This document shows positions 57,091 to 64,000 of a stretch of DNA of 64,000 bases, in pieces. How positions within the stretch are numbered: position 1 is the stretch's first letter; each line of letters starts with the position of its first letter. This stretch comes from an uncultured Elusimicrobium sp. (GTDB taxonomy: Bacteria > Elusimicrobiota > Elusimicrobia > Elusimicrobiales > Elusimicrobiaceae): the NCBI GenBank assembly GCA_902794125.1, contig CADBFX010000001.1, positions 1 to 64,000 on the forward strand, read 5' to 3'. A program made the translations under genes and the position numbers. The notes beneath the pieces were generated by a model. That model was given only the letters and a program-made list of their open reading frames with translations. It did not search any database and was not told where the DNA came from.

Positions 57091-58355
57091 GACTCCCGGA
57101 TTTAATGGCTACTGGTTGGACGGAGATTTGGGCGCACAAGATGCGGAGTTTCCTAAGTTTCTTTGCTATTGCCATTGGGATTGCCACGTTCTTTTATACG
57201 CTTAGTGTACTAAGTCAAAGTTACCGTAGGATTGGACGTACTGCCGAAGTCGCCGGGAAAGGACGGGTGGAAACTCGCACCAATCATCCGTTGACCGTAG
57301 TACAGTACAAAGATTTGAAAGAGAGATTGCCAGCGGGAAGTTCTCTTGCCTTTACAAGTGATGATTACAACGTGCAAGAAGGTTGGTGGAACTCATTGTA
57401 TCACAAAGGGAATCAACTGGTAGGAGCTACCGTATACGGGGTTTTGCCTTCATTTAAGGAATCGGACTTTGTGTATCGTTTGGAAGGCCGCTTTATCAAT
57501 TGGCAAGATGTGGAAAACAAACATCGCGTGATTGTGCTTACAGTATTTCCCCGTGAAGTGAAGAAGTCCAAACGACGTTTCTGGTGGGATAATGTAGACG
57601 AGCATATTCAAAAGGTCAAAGAGTATTCAGAGCATCATCACTTACTACATCAACAAGTAGTGCTTCATAATCAAACGTTTACCGTGGTGGGTATTTTGCA
57701 TTTGCCTACGGAGAATGATGACGTTCGCTTGTCACGCAATCGTGAATGGCGGCCCACGTTATATATACCGTATACCACTTGGTATGACCTATATCCGGAT
57801 GAAAATGACAAACGTCCGGTTGATATTCGGGTGGTAACGGGAAAAGAGTCTACCGCTCACACAGCTGGTGGCACTCTTACCAGTTATTTGCGCTCTCAAT
57901 TCGGCCCTGATGAGAAACCAGAGATAGAGTTCTTCCATGAGAAGATAGAAGAACGCCTCAAAGAAGCCCGCAAGTCCTTAAACAATATGCTGTTTATGGG
58001 TATTATAGCGATGATTGCGGGCGGTATCGGTATCATGAACGTAACCATGGCGGTTATCTTCTCCCGCACCAAAGAAATCGGTATTCGCCGGGCCTTAGGG
58101 GCATCCCGTAAAGACATCCTATTTCAATTCGTAGTAGAAGCGATGCTCTTGGGCTTATGTGGAGCCATAGCGGGAATGATTTTGGGTTACCTGGCCGTAC
58201 TGCACTTGGCCGAAGACACGAGCCAAATGACTTTCTCGTGGTGGGTCGTGGCAGGTTCTATTTTAATTGCACTCGTAACCAGTTTCTTATTTGCTTTGTA
58301 TCCGGCATGGCAAGCTGCCAAACTCAAACCCGTTGATGCTCTTAAAAATGAGTAG
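57087..58355 (+). CDS. MacB-type ABC permease
   Basis: 422 residues. TM1 near 20-40 (MRSFLSFFAIAIGIATFFYTL), a large periplasmic domain (about 45-295), and three C-terminal TM helices with the FtsX signature NVTMAVIFSRTKEIGIRRALGASRKDILFQFVVEA. Uses mechanotransmission for efflux or lipoprotein/peptide export. Ends the operon. Confidence 0.92.
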   Translation: MRLPDLMATGWTEIWAHKMRSFLSFFAIAIGIATFFYTLSVLSQSYRRIGRTAEVAGKGRVETRTNHPLTVVQYKDLKERLPAGSSLAFTSDDYNVQEGWWNSLYHKGNQLVGATVYGVLPSFKESDFVYRLEGRFINWQDVENKHRVIVLTVFPREVKKSKRRFWWDNVDEHIQKVKEYSEHHHLLHQQVVLHNQTFTVVGILHLPTENDDVRLSRNREWRPTLYIPYTTWYDLYPDENDKRPVDIRVVTGKESTAHTAGGTLTSYLRSQFGPDEKPEIEFFHEKIEERLKEARKSLNNMLFMGIIAMIAGGIGIMNVTMAVIFSRTKEIGIRRALGASRKDILFQFVVEAMLLGLCGAIAGMILGYLAVLHLAEDTSQMTFSWWVVAGSILIALVTSFLFALYPAWQAAKLKPVDALKNE

Positions 58356-58375
58356 CACGTCGATCTTAAAAATGA

Positions 58376-58400
58376 AAAACCCGCCGAAAGGCGGGTTTTA
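58376..58400. terminator. Bidirectional terminator after the efflux operon
   Basis: AACCCGCC-GAAA-GGCGGGTT stem with a GNRA-type loop; A-run before, T-run after. Confidence 0.9.
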
Positions 58401-58620
58401 AATTCAGCCAAGACAGGACAATCGCCCTGTATAAATTTCCTGACGGAAATTTTGCCCGGGCCTGCCCTCGCGGTTTTTGCGTTGAGTTGGGAACTTTTTG
58501 TAAACAATTTTTTTGCTAGACGAGGCCGCAGCGCAGGAGCAATACTGGCGGGACGCGCCGGAGGCGGAGGTATGCGACTAAGCGAGAACGAAGTATAGCG
58601 GAAAAATAGGCAACAAAAAA
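58401..58620. other. Gene-free spacer before tRNA-Thr
   Basis: 220 bp with no supportable ORF. AGCCAAGACAGGACAATCG at 58407-58425 resembles the 3' end of the tRNA-Thr below and may be a decayed copy. Nothing else recognised. Confidence 0.4.
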
Positions 58621-58693
58621 AGCCAAGACGGGGGATCGAACCCCGGACCTGCCGCTTACGAAGCGGCTGCTCTACCAGCTGAGCTATCTTGGC
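58621..58693 (-). tRNA. tRNA-Thr (anticodon CGT)
   Basis: Minus strand cloverleaf: acceptor GCCAAGA / TCTTGGC, D arm GCTC/GAGC, anticodon arm GCCGC-TTCGTAA-GCGGC, T arm CGGGG-TTCGATC-CCCCG, discriminator T, no encoded CCA; T-run just downstream ends transcription. Reads ACG. Confidence 0.95.
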
Positions 58694-58754
58694 GAAAAAC
58701 GGGTTATTAACTACTTATATATTCTATCAAAAAAGAAATCTTTTTGCATTAAAA

Positions 58755-61019
58755 CTATTTTTTTGAACGGGCCATGCGCTCGTTTACTTGTTTTTGCAAC
58801 GCGGCCATTTGCGGGTTTTGGTGATTGCGTTGTAAAAATTCTGGCTCGGTAACTCCGTCGGGACCTTGTTGGAAGCGGTCCAGCCAATACTGGGCACGCG
58901 GTAAATCGTTTTCCAACAACGCAATTTGTACCAAATAGGCATACGTTTGCGGGTTGACCGGGTCTACTAACAGGGCGCGTTCAAAAGCTTTTTTAGCTTG
59001 AGCCATATTGTCCAAGGCTTCTTGGCGAAGCCAGGCATATTCGCTGTCGCTGTGGGCGTGGGTAGAATCGTCCGAGCGGCGCAACGCCATAGCGTAATAT
59101 AATTGACCGCGGTTGTGATGCAACATGGGGTGATTGGGAGTGCGCTCCAGGACAATCGCAAAATCTTTTAAAGCACGGGTGTAATCGTCCGACGGGCCGG
59201 TGGTATCACCGCGTAAAGGGGAGAAAATTTTTGTTAAATTAAATAACGTAGCAAATACGTTGGCCCGGAAGTGACGATATTCGGTTTGGAACGGATTAAA
59301 AGTAACGGCCCGGGTAAAATAACCCACGGCTCCTTCCACATTGCGTAGGTCGTTTAATGCAATACCTACGCTGTAATAATGATTGGCGCGCATTGGTTGA
59401 TAAGAAAGCCACACCATCGGAACGGATACACAAAGTACGCTAATAGCTAGTGCGCTGCGCAGTAGCCACGAACTTCGCAAGTATAGATAAACTACACCAC
59501 CCACACATCCCAAACATACGGTCCACGCGCAAACGGCCAGTATAAGTTCACCGAAAGTTTGAACAGCCAGCGCAGCGGTTATTTCGTGAAAAGAGGTGAT
59601 AAGTTGCACAGCCGCCACCGCCAGTAAACCGAGTAACACAATGCGCAACACAACTAATAACGCGCGCGGAGCGGGGAAAATCGTTGTATTTTCTTCCGGT
59701 TGGGGTGGGAAAGATAACGCAAGGAGTATCCCCATAAATAATGCGAAGAAAAAACCACTGCTTGCAAAACGGATGCTGATGTCCACGCCGCTGTGGATTA
59801 CCATGCCTGCCAGGGCGGCTGTGTAGGCCAAAAGCAAATAATTACGTTCTTTGTTAGCGGCAAGATTGTTTTCTTGCTTTAAGTTTTTAATAGCGGCCGT
59901 AAATAAGAATATGAGCAGCCACAAAAAGATAGCTAATCCCACGGTGCCTGATATGGCCCATTGTTCTAAAAATTCATTTTCGGCATGTTGCGTTTCGGTG
60001 TTGTGGGAATCTTCAATATAAAAAATTTGTGGCCGGCGGTAAGCGGAATAAATAATTTTAAAACTGCCCGGCCCGCCAACGCCCATGACGGGGTTATCTT
60101 GCACCATTTCAAAGGTAGATAGCCAGGTAAATGTACGGAAACTGACCGACTGAAAACGCTTGGCTGTAAAAAATCCGGCCAGCCCTAACGTGACGATTAA
60201 CAAGCCAACGGCTACCCAATTGATAAGGCGCAATTTTGTTTTAGCAAGAGAAGATAAATAATTAGTAAATAAAAAAGCTCCTACGGCTGCCGCGGCTGCG
60301 TACGCCAACCACGCTCCTTTACTCTCGGTAAAGAATAAACTGATAAGCCCGATTCCTAAGAGAATAAGTAAAGATTTTTTACGTGTCAGTAAATAATAAC
60401 CGGACACAATGCACGAAGCAAAAACAACAAAATCCCCGAAGAAGTTCGGGTTGGCGTGCGTGGAAAAAACCCGTTTGGCAAAGAAACCGCTCCACGGCAT
60501 GGGGTCGGCCCCCGGCAATACTAAATTCACGGCTTGCAAAACCGCATATCCAAACGAAATCCATGCAGTTGCTACTAGGTAGCGAGTAATAATTTTAATG
60601 TCTTTTAACGAAAATTCCGTGGCGGCTAATAGCGTAATTACAATGTAAATTAAAAAGCGGATAAATTCTTCGGCCGCTTCCATGTGATACGGCGCGAAAA
60701 TAAAGCAAATTATATTCCAAACCGCGTAGGCAAATACAGGCAGTAAATAAATGATATTGTGACGGGAAAATGGACTTTTGCGCTGGGTGATTTTTAACGC
60801 AGTCCACAACGCCAGCAAAATAATTCCGCCCATGTGCAGTAAGGTCAGTTTTACTTGAGCCGTGTCGTACGTGGCAGTGAAAAAGCAGATACTGATTAGT
60901 ACACTCATCCACCCGGTTATATGCACGAGTGCCGCACGTAAAAAAGAAACGGCTGAAGAAGAAACCGCGGGAGCAGAAATTTGTTTTTTAGAATGTTTTG
61001 CAACCATATTTATATACAA
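58755..61019 (-). CDS. O-antigen ligase (Wzy/WaaL)-like protein with TPR tail
   Basis: 754 residues. About 12-13 TM helices; the periplasmic loop region includes WSGFFAKRVFSTHANPNFFGDFVVFASC and later DNPVMGVGGPGSFKI, with EFLEQWAISGTVGLAIFL, usual in O-antigen ligase family members. From about 550 the tail has TPR-like repeats (VGYFTRAVTFNPFQTEYRHFRANV, HNRGQLYYAMALRR, AFERALLVDPVNPQTYAYLVQIAL). Joins glycan chains to a lipid or protein. The family does not usually carry such a TPR tail except in WaaL-TPR forms. Confidence 0.8.
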   Translation of the reverse strand: MYINMVAKHSKKQISAPAVSSSAVSFLRAALVHITGWMSVLISICFFTATYDTAQVKLTLLHMGGIILLALWTALKITQRKSPFSRHNIIYLLPVFAYAVWNIICFIFAPYHMEAAEEFIRFLIYIVITLLAATEFSLKDIKIITRYLVATAWISFGYAVLQAVNLVLPGADPMPWSGFFAKRVFSTHANPNFFGDFVVFASCIVSGYYLLTRKKSLLILLGIGLISLFFTESKGAWLAYAAAAAVGAFLFTNYLSSLAKTKLRLINWVAVGLLIVTLGLAGFFTAKRFQSVSFRTFTWLSTFEMVQDNPVMGVGGPGSFKIIYSAYRRPQIFYIEDSHNTETQHAENEFLEQWAISGTVGLAIFLWLLIFLFTAAIKNLKQENNLAANKERNYLLLAYTAALAGMVIHSGVDISIRFASSGFFFALFMGILLALSFPPQPEENTTIFPAPRALLVVLRIVLLGLLAVAAVQLITSFHEITAALAVQTFGELILAVCAWTVCLGCVGGVVYLYLRSSWLLRSALAISVLCVSVPMVWLSYQPMRANHYYSVGIALNDLRNVEGAVGYFTRAVTFNPFQTEYRHFRANVFATLFNLTKIFSPLRGDTTGPSDDYTRALKDFAIVLERTPNHPMLHHNRGQLYYAMALRRSDDSTHAHSDSEYAWLRQEALDNMAQAKKAFERALLVDPVNPQTYAYLVQIALLENDLPRAQYWLDRFQQGPDGVTEPEFLQRNHQNPQMAALQKQVNERMARSKK

Positions 61020-61029
61020 TAACTTTTAA

Positions 61030-63918
61030 TTATCCCTTTTTTAGAATTTCTTGCGGGTGTTTTTTTAAAAACTCGCTCACCGCATCCAATTCCGGTTTTA
61101 GGTATTTCCCGGTGTACGATTTTTTGCACGCGGCCACGTCTTTCGGGGTGCCTTCGCACACAATTTGTCCGCCTTTGTCGCCGCCTTCGGGCCCTAGGTC
61201 AATCAGCCAGTCAGCTGTTTTGATAACGTCCAAATTGTGCTCAATAATAAGCACGGTGTTGCCCTTATCGGCTAATCCGTGGAGTACTTGCAATAGTTTA
61301 TCAATATCGGCAAAGTGTAAACCGGTGGTGGGTTCATCTAAAATATAGAGTGTATTTCCTGTTCCTTTGCGGGAAAGTTCGTCTGCCAGTTTTACGCGCT
61401 GGGCTTCCCCGCCGGATAAAGTGGTAGCGGCTTGGCCGAGTTTAATGTATCCAAGCCCGACGTCGTTGAGCGTTTGTAAACAGCGTTTAATTTTAGGGAT
61501 AGCATCAAAAAAATCTAACGCTTGTGATACACTTAAATTGAGTACGTCAGCGATATTTTTGCCTTTGAATTTTACCTGGAGTGTATCTTCATTAAAGCGG
61601 TTGCCGTTGCATTCTTCGCATTTTACGTAAATATCCGGCAAAAATTGCATTTGAATTTTTAAAATGCCGTCGCCCTGGCATTTTTCGCACCGTCCGCCTT
61701 TGACGTTAAAGGAAAACCGCCCCGGTTTATATCCGCGCCGTTTGGCTTCGGGCATTTGGGCAAACAAGTCGCGTATGTGCGAAAATACGCCCGTGTAGGT
61801 GGCCGGGTTACTGCGCGGCGTTTTACCAATAGGGCTTTGGTCCACAATAATTACTTTATCAATGTTGTCTAACCCTTTGATAATTTCGTGTTCGCCGGGT
61901 ACGTCTTTGGCCCCGTAAAATTTACGTGCCAGGGCCTTGTAGAGAATTTGGTGCACCAGCGTACTCTTGCCCGAGCCGGACACGCCCGTTACACACACAA
62001 ATTTGCCCAGCGGAATTTTTACATCTATGTTTTTCAGGTTAAATTGCCGCGCACCGTGAATAGTTAAAAATTTTCCGTTTCCTTTGCGAAGTTCTTGGCG
62101 GGGCAGAATAATTCTCCGCCCGTTTAGGTACGAGGCCGTGAGTGAATTTTTATTACGCAAGAAATCTTGGGTTGGCTCGCTGGCTACAACCTGCCCGCCG
62201 TTTTCGCCGGCGGCCGGGCCGAGTTCCACCACGTGATCTGCCGCTAAAATGGTGTCCTTGTCGTGCTCTACGATAATCAGGGTGTTGTCCAGGTCGCGCA
62301 GGTTTTTAAGCGTTTCAATCAAGCGGTCGTTGTCGCGCGAGTGCAGGCCGATAGTAGGTTCGTCCAGTACGTAGAGCACCCCGGTCAATCCCGAGCCGAT
62401 TTGTGTGGCCAGGTGGATGCGTTGGGCTTCGCCGCCGGATAATGTTTGGCTTTTGCGGTTAAGTGTTAGGTAACTAAGCCCGACACTATTTAAAAATTCC
62501 AAGCGCGCGCGGATTTCTTTTAATACGTCTTTAGCAATAATTTTTTCCTTCTCGCTGAGTTGGATGTTTGCAAAAAAATCTTTTGCCGCGGATACTTGCA
62601 TGGACGTAACTTCATAAATGTTTTTACCGTTTATTTTTACGGCCAACGCTTCCGGTTTTAAGCGTTTGCCTTGGCAGGCGGAACACTCTACTTCGCGCAT
62701 AAAGCGCTGGGTTACTTCCTCTTTTACAAATTCGCTTTCACTTTCGGCTACGCGGCGTTTTAGGTTAGTTATTACGCCTTCAAAATCCGCTTCGCCGCCG
62801 GAAATAATGGAAGTGTATGTTGCCCCGCCCGTGCCGTATAAAAGTAAATCGCGTTGGGCTTTAGGCAGCTTGTTCCACGGCGTAGTCATGCTGATTTTTT
62901 TGCGCCGGCAGACTTGTTTTAAAATATCGTAGTAATATCCGCTCCAGGAACTTTTCCAGCGGTGGGTGCGGGTAGTAACTGGGTTTTCCCACGCCTCAAT
63001 GGCCCCTTCGTTAATAGATAAGGTGGGGTTAGGAACCACCAGTGCTTCATCTACCTCTATTTTTACGCCTAACCCATTACACTCCGGGCAGGCCCCGTAG
63101 GGAGAGTTGAACGAAAATAACCGGGGTTCCAATTCGCTAAATCCAATACCGCAATGGGCGCAGGCGTTGCTTTCGCTATAGGTAAAGTCCACCGGGTTTT
63201 TGCCTTCCGTTTCCAGCACGTGTACCAGGCCTTTGGCATATTTTAAAGCCGCTTCTAAACTTTCCACCAAGCGTTCGCGGTCAAATTCATCCACGTAAAA
63301 TTCATCTACTACCAGTTCAATAGTGTGTTTTTTATACCGTTCCAACACAGGAACTTCGTCTAGTAAAACAATTTGTCCGTTGACACGGGCTTTTACATAC
63401 CCTTCTTTTTTAAATTTGGCAAAAAGTTCTTCGTACGTGCCTTGCCGCCCGCGAATAACGGGGGATAAAATATAAAGTGTTTTTTCGGGGAATTTTTTCA
63501 AAATATCCTGCGCGATGCCTTGTACGCTCCAGGTTTCCACCGGTCGTCCGCACTGCGGGCAATAACGCTTGCCTATACGGGCAAATAACAGGCGCAGGTA
63601 GTCGTAAATTTCCGTTACGGTGGCCACCGTAGAGCGTGGGTTTTTGGACGGGTTGCGCTGTTCAATGGAAATGGCGGGGGAAAGCCCTTCAATGTGTTCC
63701 ACATCCGGTTTTTCCATGAGTTCCAAGAACTGCCGCGCATAGGCGGACATGCTTTCCACATAGCGGCGTTGTCCTTCCGCATAAATTGTGTCAAACGCAA
63801 GCGAACTTTTGCCGGAACCGGACAAGCCGGTTACAACGGTCATTTTATCTTTCGGAATTTCAACGGTAATATTTTTTAAATTGTGGCCTTTTGCGCCAAC
63901 GACTTTGATGCTTTTCAT
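61030..63918 (-). CDS. uvrA: UvrABC excinuclease subunit A
   Basis: 962 residues from ATG 63918 (AGGAAGG upstream). Two ABC ATPase modules: Walker A GLSGSGKSSLAFDT and GVSGSGKSTLVHQ, signatures LSGGEAQRIHL and LSGGEAQRVKL, Walker B YVLDEPTIGLH and YILDEPTTGLH; zinc modules CPQCGRP, CAHCGIG/CPECNGLG, CEKCQGDG/CEECNG. Finds DNA lesions and loads UvrB in nucleotide-excision repair. Fully intact. Confidence 0.97.
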   Translation of the reverse strand: MKSIKVVGAKGHNLKNITVEIPKDKMTVVTGLSGSGKSSLAFDTIYAEGQRRYVESMSAYARQFLELMEKPDVEHIEGLSPAISIEQRNPSKNPRSTVATVTEIYDYLRLLFARIGKRYCPQCGRPVETWSVQGIAQDILKKFPEKTLYILSPVIRGRQGTYEELFAKFKKEGYVKARVNGQIVLLDEVPVLERYKKHTIELVVDEFYVDEFDRERLVESLEAALKYAKGLVHVLETEGKNPVDFTYSESNACAHCGIGFSELEPRLFSFNSPYGACPECNGLGVKIEVDEALVVPNPTLSINEGAIEAWENPVTTRTHRWKSSWSGYYYDILKQVCRRKKISMTTPWNKLPKAQRDLLLYGTGGATYTSIISGGEADFEGVITNLKRRVAESESEFVKEEVTQRFMREVECSACQGKRLKPEALAVKINGKNIYEVTSMQVSAAKDFFANIQLSEKEKIIAKDVLKEIRARLEFLNSVGLSYLTLNRKSQTLSGGEAQRIHLATQIGSGLTGVLYVLDEPTIGLHSRDNDRLIETLKNLRDLDNTLIIVEHDKDTILAADHVVELGPAAGENGGQVVASEPTQDFLRNKNSLTASYLNGRRIILPRQELRKGNGKFLTIHGARQFNLKNIDVKIPLGKFVCVTGVSGSGKSTLVHQILYKALARKFYGAKDVPGEHEIIKGLDNIDKVIIVDQSPIGKTPRSNPATYTGVFSHIRDLFAQMPEAKRRGYKPGRFSFNVKGGRCEKCQGDGILKIQMQFLPDIYVKCEECNGNRFNEDTLQVKFKGKNIADVLNLSVSQALDFFDAIPKIKRCLQTLNDVGLGYIKLGQAATTLSGGEAQRVKLADELSRKGTGNTLYILDEPTTGLHFADIDKLLQVLHGLADKGNTVLIIEHNLDVIKTADWLIDLGPEGGDKGGQIVCEGTPKDVAACKKSYTGKYLKPELDAVSEFLKKHPQEILKKG

Positions 63919-63941
63919 GGGTGCCTTCCTGTAGAACATAA

Positions 63942-63976
63942 ACACCTGCTTTATAACCTGCCGGCAGGTGTTTTTT
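63942..63976 (+). terminator. Hairpin upstream of uvrA
   Basis: ACACCTGC / GCAGGTGT stem with six T on the plus side. No plus-strand gene precedes it; it may stop antisense transcription into the region beyond the window or sit in the uvrA leader. Confidence 0.5.
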
Positions 63977-64000
63977 ATCTTAATAAATTATATAATTTAT

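Noticed and set aside
58407-58425. Second tRNA-Thr copy
   Set aside because: Only the 3' acceptor-like portion is similar; no anticodon or D arm follows.

Overview
The window looks like chromosomal DNA of a diderm, probably host-associated bacterium. An outer membrane is supported by a TolC-type channel, a small beta-barrel protein, an O-antigen-ligase-like protein and a two-component phage spanin. The pilin-like protein at 52 kb (GFTLIELLVV start, ALPQY end of the hydrophobic helix, AEALTLMDA-type body) resembles the many pseudopilins of Elusimicrobiota. That assignment is recognition by eye, not a search result.

Region 1 (1-4356) is an ABC-2 drug-efflux operon: HlyD-like adaptor, two ATPases, two permeases. 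All five genes are broken, each by a different small lesion (a 34-bp tandem duplication, two internal deletions, a 1-bp insertion, a 13-bp tandem duplication). Region 2 (4.5-6.8 kb) has a flavin-reductase-like protein, an acyl-ACP thioesterase, an HxlR regulator and a truncated cupin gene divergent from it.

Region 3 (about 6.8-26.8 kb) is a genomic island next to a tRNA-Arg gene (26715-26786, minus strand). The tRNA 3' end with its hairpin about 14 bp away recurs in the same orientation at about 7250-7296 and 21082-21129, so the island looks like at least two tandem cassettes. Cassette 1 holds a class III-type Fic protein, a tyrosine recombinase, an ATPase plus zinc/PD-(D/E)XK-nuclease pair, and a mosaic type I restriction-modification operon. 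Cassette 2 holds a compact three-gene operon (multi-TM protein, MTH538/ThsB-like TIR protein, E2-like protein with a SEC-C zinc motif), then DUF4238 and ankyrin-repeat genes. The intergenic tracts bounding the cassettes share two repeat families (TCTCGACGAGA-like and TAGTGTCCAAA-like).

Region 4 (27-36.6 kb) is mostly host genes: a beta-barrel, a Cys-rich mini-protein, TPR and membrane proteins, a secreted protein, an aldolase-like/VOC fusion, an LTA-synthase-like sulfatase and a YfcC transporter. Within it are a phage-type repressor and two apparent non-coding transcription units.

Region 5 (37.0-51.7 kb) is a nearly complete podovirus-type virion and lysis module in the gene order of BPP-1-like phages: terminases, portal, Bbp19, scaffold, capsid, Bbp16, tail adaptor and nozzle, gp13-like, internal virion protein, tail fibre, endolysin, holin and nested spanins. 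It has no replication gene, integrase or lysogeny switch beside it. It carries two near-identical promoters, each followed at once by a terminator-like hairpin.

Region 6 (51.7-64 kb) returns to host genes: a pilin, a large membrane protein, a TolC-MacA-MacB-type efflux operon, tRNA-Thr, an O-antigen-ligase/TPR protein and uvrA.
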